Shown: positions 7,152 to 13,462 of the stretch, in pieces
How the letters are laid out: every line of letters begins with the position of its first letter
Numbering within the stretch: the first letter of the stretch is position 1
From: an uncultured bacterium
GTDB lineage: Bacteria > Planctomycetota > Phycisphaerae > Sedimentisphaerales > Anaerobacaceae
Direction of reading: 5' to 3'
Assembly: GCA_913009865.1 (NCBI GenBank)
Contig: CAJVYK010000037.1
Span: 1-13,462, forward strand
Length of the DNA: 13,462 bases
Translations under genes and position numbers: made by a program
The notes under the pieces: model-generated
Told to the model about the DNA's origin: nothing
Databases searched by the model: none
Seen by the model: the letters and a program-made list of their open reading frames with translations, nothing else

Positions 7152-8228
7152 TCATTCAGCTTTGAGACTTCGCTTCATTAAATCGGCGATTGCCGTCTGC
7201 ACACCCTTGTTCTCAAACAGCACTTCATAGACAGCGCTGGTAATCGGCATTTCAACATTGTATCGCCGCCCAAGTGCAGCGACCGATTCGCAGGTAGCAA
7301 TGCCCTCGATAACCGATTCGGTGGCCTTTTGCGCCTGCTCTACCGTTTGACCTTTGCCTATTCTTTCTCCGAACGAGCGGTTTCTGCCCTTCGGCGAAAT
7401 GCAGGTTGTCACCAAATCACCCAGGCCGGCTAATCCCGCAAACGTCTGCGGTTTTGCGCCGCAGGCGACCCCCAGGCGGGTTATCTCGGCAAGTCCCCTG
7501 CTCAAAAGAGCGGCCTTTGCATTATCGCCGGCGCCTAATCCGTCTATAATACCCGCTGCGATGGCAATAATGTTCTTACAGGCGGCAGCCAGCTCAACGC
7601 CGATGATGTCGGTATTAGTGTAAACACGCAGCCATGGTGCGCTAAAAGTGTGCTGGACATCTCTGGCTAATTGCTCATCTTCGCAGGCAACACAGGCCGT
7701 CGCCGGAAGTTTCCTGGCTAATTCGTCGGCAATGGTAGGGCCGGAAAGAACGGCAGTTTTGAGTTTTAAGTTTTGAGTTTTGAGTTCCTGTTCCAGTATC
7801 TCGGCAAGTATCTGAGTCGGACGCAGCAGCGTATCATTCTCAATACCCTTGGCAACCGAGACAATGGGGACATTCTTAGGGACATAATCTTTCAACCTGT
7901 TCCAAATCCGGCGTATAAACTGGCAGGGCACAGCCGAAACTATCAAGTCGGCGCCTGCCATTATTCGCTTATCATCCGGTTCGAACATCAGAGAGGCGGG
8001 CAGTTTATAGCCGGGCAGAAATTTTTTATTCTCGCCGCCGGCTTCTATCTGCTTTAACTGTTTGGCATCGTAACCCCACATCCGTACAGAGCGTTTAGCG
8101 TATTTGCTATTTGCCTTTTTTTTACTATCCGCTGTCCGCTGTCCGCTACCCGCTATTTTTTCGCAGAGCAGTATAGCCAGAATGGTGCCCATCGCACCGT
8201 CGCCGATTATGGAAATATTCTTGAACAT
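7152..8228 (-). CDS. gpsA: NAD(P)H-dependent glycerol-3-phosphate dehydrogenase GpsA
   Basis: This cytoplasmic enzyme reduces dihydroxyacetone phosphate to sn-glycerol 3-phosphate for phospholipid synthesis. The Rossmann dinucleotide site is IIGDGAMGT (residues 7-15). Further family motifs are SAVPCQFIR (98-106), SVAKGIE with K127 (124-130), SGPTIADE (162-169), and ELAAACKNIIAIAAGI (212-227) with the likely catalytic K218. GLGAGDNAKAALLSRGLAEI follows from 230. At 358 aa it is longer than the usual ~330. The excess is explained by two repeat-encoded insertions: residues 24-46, between the first helix and the RMWGYD strand of the Rossmann fold, and residues 148-158. The ATG at 8228 has no Shine-Dalgarno but a near-consensus promoter directly upstream, suggesting a leaderless message. 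Confidence 0.95.
   Translation of the reverse strand: MFKNISIIGDGAMGTILAILLCEKIAGSGQRTADSKKKANSKYAKRSVRMWGYDAKQLKQIEAGGENKKFLPGYKLPASLMFEPDDKRIMAGADLIVSAVPCQFIRRIWNRLKDYVPKNVPIVSVAKGIENDTLLRPTQILAEILEQELKTQNLKLKTAVLSGPTIADELARKLPATACVACEDEQLARDVQHTFSAPWLRVYTNTDIIGVELAAACKNIIAIAAGIIDGLGAGDNAKAALLSRGLAEITRLGVACGAKPQTFAGLAGLGDLVTTCISPKGRNRSFGERIGKGQTVEQAQKATESVIEGIATCESVAALGRRYNVEMPITSAVYEVLFENKGVQTAIADLMKRSLKAE
7756..7790. repeat. Period-7 GTTTTGA repeat inside gpsA
   Basis: Units are gttttga, gttttaa, gttttga, gttttga, gttcctg on the plus strand, read in gpsA as the peptide ELKTQNLKLKT (residues 148-158). Related GTTTTGA words occur within pilN (5102-5167) and as TTTTTGA/ATTTTGA at 8496-8551. 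Confidence 0.7.
8091..8159. repeat. Period-7 repeat inside the GpsA Rossmann fold
   Basis: Two adjoining runs on the plus strand are GCGTTTA, GCGTATT, TGCTATT, TGCCTTT (8091-8118) and, after six bases, CTATCCG, CTGTCCG, CTGTCCG, CTACCCG, CTATTTT (8125-8159). Read in gpsA it supplies residues 24-46, a Ser/Lys/Ala-rich segment absent from typical family members. Confidence 0.7.
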
Positions 8229-8236
8229 AGATGTGC

Positions 8237-8265
8237 ATTAGAACAACCATTCGCAGGAATGTCAA
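8237..8265 (-). promoter_or_regulatory. gpsA promoter, near consensus, implying a leaderless mRNA
   Basis: Minus-strand -35 TTGACA (8260-8265, 6/6), 17-nt spacer and -10 TCTAAT (8237-8242, 5/6). The ATG at 8228 starts 9 nt after the last base of the -10, so transcription should begin within about two bases of the start codon. This fits the absence of a Shine-Dalgarno. Confidence 0.65.
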
Positions 8266-8422
8266 TCTTGGTATTTGGACGTGTCATTGCGGAAGAAGCT
8301 GTTTTTGAATTTTGCGCTGTAGTTTTACGCTTTTGGCTTTACACTTTGCGTTTTCTTCTCACCATCCCCGCTTGTCGTGAGCGAAGCCGAATGGATTCGC
8401 GGTTAATTTTTCTTGGTCTTTT

Positions 8423-8457
8423 CTATCCGCTAAACGCTGCCCGCTGTACGCTAACTT
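8423..8457. repeat. Period-7 CTNNNCG repeat
   Basis: Consecutive units are ctatccg, ctaaacg, ctgcccg, ctgtacg, ctaactt in the hflX-gpsA gap. Nearly the same words as in gpsA at 8125-8159. Confidence 0.65.
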
Positions 8458-8458
8458 T

Positions 8459-8494
8459 CTTTGTGTTTTTTGTGCCTTTTCGTGGCTGATTCTT
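8459..8494. repeat. 9-nt period repeat, copy 1
   Basis: Units are ctttgtgtt, ttttgtgcc, ttttcgtgg, ctgattctt. It shares the order and ending of the block at 8549-8584 (…gtgg, ctgattctt versus …gtggc, taattcttt). Confidence 0.5.
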
Positions 8495-8495
8495 C

Positions 8496-8551
8496 TTTTT
8501 GAATTTTGATTTGTCATTTTGCATTTTGCTTTTTGATATTTAATTTTTCTC
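8496..8551. repeat. Period-7 TTTTGA-type repeat
   Basis: Eight units run tttttga, attttga, tttgtca, ttttgca, ttttgct, ttttgat, atttaat, ttttctc. They lie between the two 9-nt blocks downstream of hflX. Confidence 0.6.
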
Positions 8552-8584
8552 CGCGTTCTCTGTGAACTCTGTGGCTAATTCTTT
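8549..8584. repeat. 9-nt period repeat, copy 2
   Basis: Units are ctccgcgtt, ctctgtgaa, ctctgtggc, taattcttt, ending 16 nt before the hflX stop codon. I recall CTCTGTG-type phrases as common intergenic filler in several bacterial phyla; a search would be needed to confirm this. Confidence 0.55.
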
Positions 8585-8599
8585 TTTCCGAGATGCGTT

Positions 8600-9916
8600 T
8601 CACGCTTCTACGATTTCTATTGTTTCCGGGTGGAGGCGTTTCAGTTCGGGCAGCTGGTTTCGGCCCAGCTTAGCGTCAATCAGAACAGAGCCGTCGCAAT
8701 ACCGCTCTTTCAAAACCCGCCCATACGCTCGCAGAAAGCTCTGAACCTTGCCGTTCGATTGACTGCTGCGGACCTGTAACAAAAGTTCACCGCCTCTATA
8801 TTTTGCCGACACCGCCTCGCACAACTGCTCTAAGCCAAAGCCCGTCCTGGCCGATAGAGACAGCGCATCGGGAAACAGCGTCTGCAGCATTTCAAGCCGG
8901 CCTATTTTTCTTACAACATCAATCTTGTTAAACACCTCCAAGGTCGGCTTTTCGCCACAGCCAATCTCTGCCAGCACCTCTTTGACAGATTCAATCTGGC
9001 TGGTCACCTCCGTATTAGATACATCTATGATATGCAGGAGCAAATCAGCATTGACGGCCTCTTCGAGCGTTGCCTTGAACGAGGCAACCAATTGGTGAGG
9101 CAGTTTTTTTACAAAACCAACCGTGTCACTCAAAAGCACCTCGACCCCACTGGCCGGCGTCCATTTTTTTGTCCGAGTATCCAGCGTAGCAAAAAGCCGG
9201 TCCTCGACAAGCACGGCTGCATCGGTAAGTGTGTTTAGGAGAGTACTTTTGCCTGCGTTGGTATAGCCGACCAGGCAGATTTTGAACATTCCTTTTCGCC
9301 GGTCAATCTCGCGAATTTTGCGCTTATCGATAGAGCCGAGCTGGCGTTTGAGTTCTGTAATTCGTTTATTAACCAGTCGCCGGTCAATCTCTAACTGCTG
9401 TTCGCCCGGCCCTCTGGTGCCGATACCGCCGACGGCACCTGCTGCAGTTGCCCCGCCCGCCCCGGCTACACTATCAAGGTGCGACCACATCCTGGTCAAT
9501 CGTGGATAGGTATATTCCAACTGTGCCAGTTCCACCTGCAACCTGGCCTGCTTTGTTTTTGCTCTGGTGGCAAATATGTCCAAAATCAACTCGCTGCGGT
9601 CCAGCACTTTAACTTCAACTATTTTTTCAAGCTCACGAATCTGAGCCGGCGACAGGTCGTTATCAAATATCACAACATCTGCCTTGAACCGCCTGGCCCG
9701 TCCGGCGAGTTGGTCGGCTTTGCCTTTGCCTATATACCTGGCAGGATGTATTGTGCGGATTCTCTGCTGAAGCCTATCCACAACAACCGCCCCGGCACTT
9801 TCAGCCAGGGCTGTAAGCTCAGCCAGGTCGTCTCTGCCGCCACGGCTATGCAGGACAGCAGCTACCAAAATGGCCCGCTCTTTTCTAACCCTTAGCGTCT
9901 GGCGCAGTTCTTCCAA
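8600..9916 (-). CDS. hflX: Ribosome-associated GTPase HflX
   Basis: The 438-aa OBG/HflX-family GTPase binds the 50S subunit and splits or rescues stalled ribosomes. The N-terminal HflX domain shows LAELTALAESAGAVVVDRL, then YIGKGKADQL and DNDLSPAQIRELE. The coiled-coil linker ends in the hallmark GIGTRGPGEQQLE, here preceded by an Ala/Gly-rich extra loop (about AGAGGATAAGAVGG). The G domain has G1 GYTNAGKST at 217-225, the switch region LFATLDTRTKKW, G3 DTVGF at 264-268 and G4 NKID at 330-333. The start is TTG at 9916, supported by GGAGG at 9927-9931 ten bases upstream. It lies 203 nt after ftsY on the same strand. Confidence 0.95.
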   Translation of the reverse strand: MEELRQTLRVRKERAILVAAVLHSRGGRDDLAELTALAESAGAVVVDRLQQRIRTIHPARYIGKGKADQLAGRARRFKADVVIFDNDLSPAQIRELEKIVEVKVLDRSELILDIFATRAKTKQARLQVELAQLEYTYPRLTRMWSHLDSVAGAGGATAAGAVGGIGTRGPGEQQLEIDRRLVNKRITELKRQLGSIDKRKIREIDRRKGMFKICLVGYTNAGKSTLLNTLTDAAVLVEDRLFATLDTRTKKWTPASGVEVLLSDTVGFVKKLPHQLVASFKATLEEAVNADLLLHIIDVSNTEVTSQIESVKEVLAEIGCGEKPTLEVFNKIDVVRKIGRLEMLQTLFPDALSLSARTGFGLEQLCEAVSAKYRGGELLLQVRSSQSNGKVQSFLRAYGRVLKERYCDGSVLIDAKLGRNQLPELKRLHPETIEIVEA

Positions 9917-9926
9917 TTAAACAATG

Positions 9927-9931
9927 CCTCC
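9927..9931 (-). promoter_or_regulatory. Ribosome binding site fixing the TTG start of hflX
   Basis: GGAGG on the minus strand lies 10 nt before the TTG at 9916. No ATG in frame lies near it. Confidence 0.6.
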
Positions 9932-10026
9932 AAAACTACCTTTATTTTACCAAAATCCGACCGGTTTTTCTAAAGTTTGTGCCTGAAATAATAACAAATT
10001 ACATTCGAAGGGACCGAGACCGCTTC

Positions 10027-10043
10027 GTCCGCCTTCAGCGGAC
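10027..10043. repeat. Perfect hairpin in the ftsY-hflX gap
   Basis: GTCCGC, a five-base loop CTTCA, and GCGGAC form a 6-bp perfect stem. It is 77 nt past the ftsY stop and is not followed by a T-run on the minus strand, so it is not a clear intrinsic terminator. It is embedded in a phrase (about 10017-10055) ending CTGCAATGACA that looks like another dispersed repeat. Confidence 0.5.
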
Positions 10044-10119
10044 CTGCAATGACAAACTGTGTTATCTTCTTGTCAAAGCAAAGCTTACAACAATATTTGA
10101 CTCAAAATCGGCTGGTTTG

Positions 10120-11043
10120 TCAGTTAAATAATGCTTCCACGAATGTTTCCGGGGTGAACTCCGCAATATCTTCCGGCTTTTCACCCAGGCCGACGAATTT
10201 TACCGGTATGTCGAGCTGGTCCTTAATAGCGATGACAATTCCGCCGCGCGCAGTGCCGTCGAGCTTGGCTAAGAATATCCCTGTAACGTCAATCGCTTCG
10301 GTGAACATCTTTGCCTGGATAATTGCGTTCTGGCCGGTAGTGGCATCGAGAACCAGCAATACCTCGTTGGGCATACTGCCGATTTTACGGACTACGACGT
10401 TGCGAATTTTTGTCAGCTCCCTCATCAAATCCTTTTGTGTGTGCAATCTGCCGGCTGTGTCGAGAATCAGAAAGTCAGCGCCTCTTGCCAGGGCAGCTTC
10501 ACAGGCATCGAAAGCTACCGCAGCGGGGTCAGAGCCGGTTTTGTGCTTTACGATTTGTACGCCGATACGTTCGGCCCAGATGGTGAGCTGCTCTACAGCG
10601 GCGGCGCGGAATGTGTCGCAGGCGGCGACTAAAACCTTTTTGTTGTTCCGGCTCAATATAAAGCCGAGTTTGGCGATGCTTGTGGTCTTGCCGGAGCCGT
10701 TGACGCCGGCGACCAGAATAACGGTCGGGCCGGTTTCAGCAAGCCGTAATTGCCTGTCGCGATGCGGCCAATAGCTCTTGATGTGTTCCTTAAGGAATGG
10801 AATAACGTCGTCGGTGGTTGCAATCTGCTTGGCGCGGAAAGCTTCGCGCAGGTCCGAGATGAGCTTGTCGGTGGTTTCTACGCCGATATCATCGCTTATC
10901 AGCGTCTCTTCCAGCTTATCGAGCAGGGCTTCATCGATATTTCTGCCTAAGCTCAGTACCGACGAAAGCGAAGAGTTGATTTTGTCACGCGTTTTGCTCA
11001 GCCGGTCTTTGAAATATTCTGCTGTTTTAGTGAAAATTCCCAT
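10120..11043 (-). CDS. ftsY: Signal recognition particle receptor FtsY
   Basis: This SRP GTPase docks ribosome-SRP complexes at the membrane for co-translational insertion. The 307-aa protein begins directly with the helical N domain (KTAEYFKDRLSKTRDKINSSLSS), without the long acidic A domain of E. coli. The NG GTPase motifs are complete: G1 GVNGSGKTT at 113-121, DTFRAAAVEQL, G3 DTAGRLHTQKDLM from 195, G4-type AKLDGTARGG from 259 (D262), and the closing GLGEKPEDIAEF. ATG 11043 has GAGGA at 11051-11055, 7 nt upstream. A heptamer repeat (11059-11093) sits just before this site in the presumed leader. It is divergent from dnaA, sharing a 278-nt gap. Confidence 0.96.
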   Translation of the reverse strand: MGIFTKTAEYFKDRLSKTRDKINSSLSSVLSLGRNIDEALLDKLEETLISDDIGVETTDKLISDLREAFRAKQIATTDDVIPFLKEHIKSYWPHRDRQLRLAETGPTVILVAGVNGSGKTTSIAKLGFILSRNNKKVLVAACDTFRAAAVEQLTIWAERIGVQIVKHKTGSDPAAVAFDACEAALARGADFLILDTAGRLHTQKDLMRELTKIRNVVVRKIGSMPNEVLLVLDATTGQNAIIQAKMFTEAIDVTGIFLAKLDGTARGGIVIAIKDQLDIPVKFVGLGEKPEDIAEFTPETFVEALFN

Positions 11044-11058
11044 AACTGCTTCCTCATA

Positions 11059-11093
11059 AATAGCGTACAGCGTATAGCGTATAGCGTATAGAA
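11059..11093. repeat. Period-7 TATAGCG repeat in the ftsY leader
   Basis: Consecutive plus-strand units are aatagcg, tacagcg, tatagcg, tatagcg, tatagaa. It is the cleanest heptamer run in the window and ends 4 nt from the ftsY ribosome binding site. Confidence 0.75.
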
Positions 11094-11166
11094 AACGAAG
11101 AATACGTTAAACACTCGTAGTTTCGCAGATATTTACAAAAATTTCAAGTGGATTTGGCATTCGATG

Positions 11167-11190
11167 CTCGACCAGGTATCCAGTGTCGAG
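11167..11190. repeat. Inverted repeat in the ftsY-dnaA intergenic region
   Basis: CTCGAC (11167-11172) and GTCGAG (11185-11190) are perfect arms around a 12-nt loop that contains a further GG/CC pair. A second, A/T-only inverted repeat, AAAAGAT/ATCTTTT (11191-11209), follows immediately. It lies about 50 nt upstream of the dnaA promoter candidate and could be an operator or simply structure. Confidence 0.4.
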
Positions 11191-11238
11191 AAAAGATTTT
11201 TCATCTTTTGCTTTTTGCCACAAGTTCAACGTTTTTCT

Positions 11239-11267
11239 TTGACAAAACAGACAGTTCCAGTTAGATT
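11239..11267 (+). promoter_or_regulatory. Candidate dnaA promoter
   Basis: TTGACA (11239-11244, 6/6), 17-nt spacer, TAGATT (11262-11267, 4/6). The start of transcription would be near 11274, giving a leader of about 48 nt that includes the AAGGAGG site. Confidence 0.5.
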
Positions 11268-11306
11268 TGCACTTCCATCAGAAAAACCTTTAGAGCAGGA
11301 ATTCAT

Positions 11307-11313
11307 AAGGAGG
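11307..11313 (+). promoter_or_regulatory. Perfect Shine-Dalgarno fixing the TTG start of dnaA
   Basis: AAGGAGG lies 8 nt before TTG 11322. The nearby GTG at 11315 is out of frame and too close, and no in-frame ATG precedes the domain I homology. Confidence 0.75.
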
Positions 11314-11321
11314 AGTGGGGT

Positions 11322-12641
11322 TTGGCAGTCAGGGAAGTTGAAAACATTTTCGCCGATATACTTGACCGTGCAAAAGTACTTGACCCTGTAAATACCCGCA
11401 AGTGGTTCGAGGAGCTAAGAGTTGTACATTTGAGCGGTGGTTCACTGGAAATCGGTTGTCCCGATGAAGCGACCGCTGCGTTTTTAGGTGACAATTGCAA
11501 AGGCAGTTTCACACGGGCCGCTCAACAAATAACCGGCCATCTTGTTACCATAAATTTCAACGTCGATAGCCACAAGAAATCCGCCCGTCTTGCTCAACGC
11601 AGCGAACCTCGGTTCAAATCACATCCTGATTATACCTTTGATAATTTTGTAGTAGGGCCCAGTAACCGCCTTGCTCACGCAAGCTGTGTTGCGGTAAGCC
11701 AGTCGCCGGGCAATACTTACAACCCTCTTTTCCTTTACGGCAATTCCGGCCTGGGCAAGACCCACCTTTTGCATGCTGTCTGTAGCGAGGCCCAGAAAAA
11801 ATTCAATATGGCGGTAATTCAATTATTAAGCTGTGAAAATTTCGTCAACAGATTTATCAGAGCTATCGAGGAAGGGAATTTAGCCGGCTTTCAGAGCCAG
11901 TTCCGTACCGTCGATACGCTGGTAATCGACGACATCCAGTTCCTGCGCGAACGTGAGCAAAGTCAGGAAGAATTCTTCCACACATTTAACGCCCTTTATA
12001 ACAACGGCAAACAAATCATACTCAGCGCCGACTGCTCACCGGCAGAGATTCCTTCCCTCGAAGAGCGCCTTACCAGCAGATTTAACTGGGGTCTGGTCGC
12101 CAGGATCGACCCGCCAAGCTACGAGACGAGAGTTGCAATCGTGCAGAAAAAAGCCCACCTTCGGGGCCTGAGTATTTGTGATGAAATAGCTGAATACATC
12201 GCCCGCAAAGTGCATGCAAATATCAGAGAATTGGAAGGTGCGCTAACGACTATCTGTGCTGTAGCGACCACTACGAGCAAGCAAATTACACTTGAGCTGG
12301 CCCAAATGGCCCTGGACGGCCAAATTGAATCAGCAGTCAGGCATATAAGTATCACCGATATTATCGAAGTGGTTACCAGCCATTTTGATGTGCGTCTCGC
12401 CGATTTGCAAAGTAAAAAACGCAGTCAAAGTGTAACTTTACCGCGTCAGATTTGTATGTATTTAGCCAGAAATCTGACCAGGCACAGTCTCGAGGAAATT
12501 GGCGGCCATCTGGGCGGCCGGGACCATACGACCGTTATGCACGCCTGCAGCAAAATCGGCCAGTCCGAAAGTTCCGACCCCAAAATGCACGCCCTCCTGA
12601 GCGAATTGACAAAACAAATCACTCAGGTTCCACGAGCTTAA
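11322..12641 (+). CDS. dnaA: Chromosomal replication initiator DnaA
   Basis: This 439-aa AAA+ protein binds DnaA boxes and melts the origin. Domain I (residues 1-82, with KWFEELRVVHLSGGSLEI) is followed by an unusually short linker. Domain III opens with YTFDNFVVGPSNRLAHAS and has Walker A GNSGLGKTH at 140-148, Walker B LVIDDIQ with D203-D204, sensor-1 region QIILSADCSP and the arginine-finger region LTSRFNWG. Domain IV has SVTLPRQICMYLARNLT and the DnaA signature GGRDHTTVMHA with D401-H402-T403-T404. The start codon is TTG, set by AAGGAGG. It is not next to dnaN, recF or gyrB: ftsY diverges upstream and a uracil-DNA glycosylase gene converges 51 nt downstream. No matches to TTATCCACA were found near it. 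Confidence 0.97.
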   Translation: MAVREVENIFADILDRAKVLDPVNTRKWFEELRVVHLSGGSLEIGCPDEATAAFLGDNCKGSFTRAAQQITGHLVTINFNVDSHKKSARLAQRSEPRFKSHPDYTFDNFVVGPSNRLAHASCVAVSQSPGNTYNPLFLYGNSGLGKTHLLHAVCSEAQKKFNMAVIQLLSCENFVNRFIRAIEEGNLAGFQSQFRTVDTLVIDDIQFLREREQSQEEFFHTFNALYNNGKQIILSADCSPAEIPSLEERLTSRFNWGLVARIDPPSYETRVAIVQKKAHLRGLSICDEIAEYIARKVHANIRELEGALTTICAVATTTSKQITLELAQMALDGQIESAVRHISITDIIEVVTSHFDVRLADLQSKKRSQSVTLPRQICMYLARNLTRHSLEEIGGHLGGRDHTTVMHACSKIGQSESSDPKMHALLSELTKQITQVPRA

Positions 12642-12692
12642 CGGATAAAAAATTAACGAACCAGCTATTGAACTTACCACACCAGAGCAAAA

Positions 12693-13424
12693 TCATCGCT
12701 CGCCCCGTTGCGGGATTGGCAGGCCGAGCTCGGCTAAAACCTTTTTCATATCCTCCCATACTTTTCTGCGATTGTCCTGAGAATAGCTCCGCAATAAATA
12801 AGCTGGGTGATATGTCGCCATAAGCTTCATAGGCGCCCCGCCGAGGCCGGCGTAGTATTCGTGGAAGTGTCCCCGCAATTGACCAATCGATTTGTTTGTA
12901 TCCAGCAATGTCCTGGCTGCGTGAGCGCCCAGAGCTACAATGACATCAGGATTTATCAGTTCAATCTGTCTTTGAAGGTATGGCAGGCAGCTTATTATCT
13001 CCTCGGCGCCGGGGTCGCGATTGTCCGGCGGCCGACACTTCAGGATATTGCATATAAAAACATCGCTTCGATTCAGGCCGCAACCTGTGATTATTTTATC
13101 TAACAGCTTTCCAGCCCTTCCGACAAAAGGCCGGCCCTGAGCGTCTTCGTCAGCCCCGGGGCCCTCACCGACAAAAACAATTCGTGCATTAGCATTGCCT
13201 TCGCCGGGCACCGCATTAGTCCGCAGTGAGCCAAGGCCGCACTTACGGCACCGGCGAACTTCATCAGCGATTTTTTCAAGCCCAATTTTTATATCGCCGG
13301 CCGCTTCGTCTTCTATTTGTTCCGGCTGCCCTTTCTGCCCCCTGACCGCAAAGCCGCCGGTAAAAAAGTTCTCCATATCAGCGTGCTGGCGGACAACTTT
13401 AGTTATGTCCACGTTCTTTCCCAT
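12693..13424 (-). CDS. Family 4 [4Fe-4S] uracil-DNA glycosylase
   Basis: This base-excision repair enzyme removes uracil from DNA. Its four iron-sulfur cysteines are present: CRKC at 59-62, C130 in LKCRPPDNRDP, and C146 in ISCLPYL. Catalytic motif 1 is GEGPGADEDAQGRPFVGRAG, typical of UDGa (usually GEAPG), and motif 3 is HPAYLLR from residue 206. The order CxxC, GExPG, KCRPPxNR, HPxYL defines the family. An N-terminal extension of about 50 charged residues precedes the first cysteines, as in many bacterial members; the total is 243 aa. The start is uncertain: ATG 13424 is used here, GTG 13442 is the upstream alternative, and neither has a clear ribosome binding site. An in-frame TAG at 13449-13451 bounds the gene. 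It converges with dnaA. Confidence 0.93.
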   Translation of the reverse strand: MGKNVDITKVVRQHADMENFFTGGFAVRGQKGQPEQIEDEAAGDIKIGLEKIADEVRRCRKCGLGSLRTNAVPGEGNANARIVFVGEGPGADEDAQGRPFVGRAGKLLDKIITGCGLNRSDVFICNILKCRPPDNRDPGAEEIISCLPYLQRQIELINPDVIVALGAHAARTLLDTNKSIGQLRGHFHEYYAGLGGAPMKLMATYHPAYLLRSYSQDNRRKVWEDMKKVLAELGLPIPQRGER

Positions 13425-13462
13425 CGCATCGGTTCGCAGCACCGGCGGCTAATAAGCATACA

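Larger units (their letters stand above)
8229..8599. other. 371-nt repeat-filled gap between gpsA and hflX
   Basis: Nearly the whole gap, apart from the gpsA promoter, is made of degenerate short-period repeats. There is an 8-nt-like run around 8308-8356, a TGAGCGAAGCCGAA-type word near 8373-8386, heptamers at 8423-8457, 9-nt units at 8459-8494, heptamers at 8496-8551, and 9-nt units at 8549-8584. No credible gene is present. Confidence 0.65.

Noticed and set aside
6987..7181. Open frame of 64 codons starting with GTG
   Set aside because: It overlaps the 3' end of gpsA, has no supporting start signal, and its product resembles nothing I know.
8091..8159. CRISPR-like array
   Set aside because: Units are 7 nt and contiguous, with no 20-50 nt spacers and no cas genes.
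8259..8489. Open frame of 76 codons on the plus strand
   Set aside because: It runs through the repeat blocks, has no ribosome binding site, and overlaps the gpsA promoter antisense.
10027..10043. Intrinsic terminator of ftsY
   Set aside because: The hairpin is perfect but lies 77 nt past the stop and is not followed by a U-tract on the minus strand.
11044..11321. oriC with DnaA boxes next to dnaA
   Set aside because: Only weak matches (for example TTTGCCACA near 11213, or the complement of AGTGGATTT near 11146) were seen; none reaches 8 of 9 to TTATCCACA.
12642..12692. Bidirectional terminator between dnaA and the glycosylase gene
   Set aside because: The 51-nt convergent gap has no stable stem followed by a T-run on either strand.

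Overview
This window is bacterial chromosome of ordinary coding density. It carries the inner-membrane half of a type IV pilus machine on the left and four conserved housekeeping genes plus dnaA on the right. Gene families are clear, but the host is not proven. A planctomycete-like, Phycisphaerae-type bacterium is my guess, based on the divergent pilM-N-O set with a GspC/PilP-like protein, dnaA standing apart from dnaN, intermediate base composition and many short degenerate repeats. No rRNA, tRNA, CRISPR array, transposase or phage gene was seen.

Left block, minus strand, 6683 down to 1: pilM, pilN, pilO, a bitopic GspC/PilP-like gene, pilB, pilT, and the N-terminal 127 codons of a pilC/gspF-like gene cut by the window edge. 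Gaps are short (14-133 nt), pilP-like and pilB overlap by ATGA, and a candidate promoter lies at 6808-6837. PilM (cytoplasmic, actin-like) should bind the PilN N-terminus. PilN, PilO and the PilP-like protein form the alignment complex, PilC is the membrane platform, and PilB and PilT drive extension and retraction. No secretin or pilin gene is visible here.

Middle block, minus strand: gpsA (7152-8228), hflX (8600-9916, TTG start) and ftsY (10120-11043). The gpsA promoter is a near-consensus sigma-70 type placed so that the mRNA should be almost leaderless. Right block: dnaA on the plus strand (11322-12641, TTG start behind a perfect Shine-Dalgarno), divergent from ftsY and convergent with a family 4 uracil-DNA glycosylase gene (12693-13424).

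The most unusual signal is not a gene. Degenerate tandem blocks with a 7-nt period (also 9- and 15-nt versions) recur at about a dozen places. Several lie inside genes and are translated: 23 residues in the Rossmann fold of GpsA, about 11 more later in GpsA, the first ~30 residues of PilB, an internal segment and the C-terminus of PilN, and the C-terminus of PilT. No previously undescribed multi-gene system is evident; the repeat family invading conserved coding sequence is what deserves a second look.
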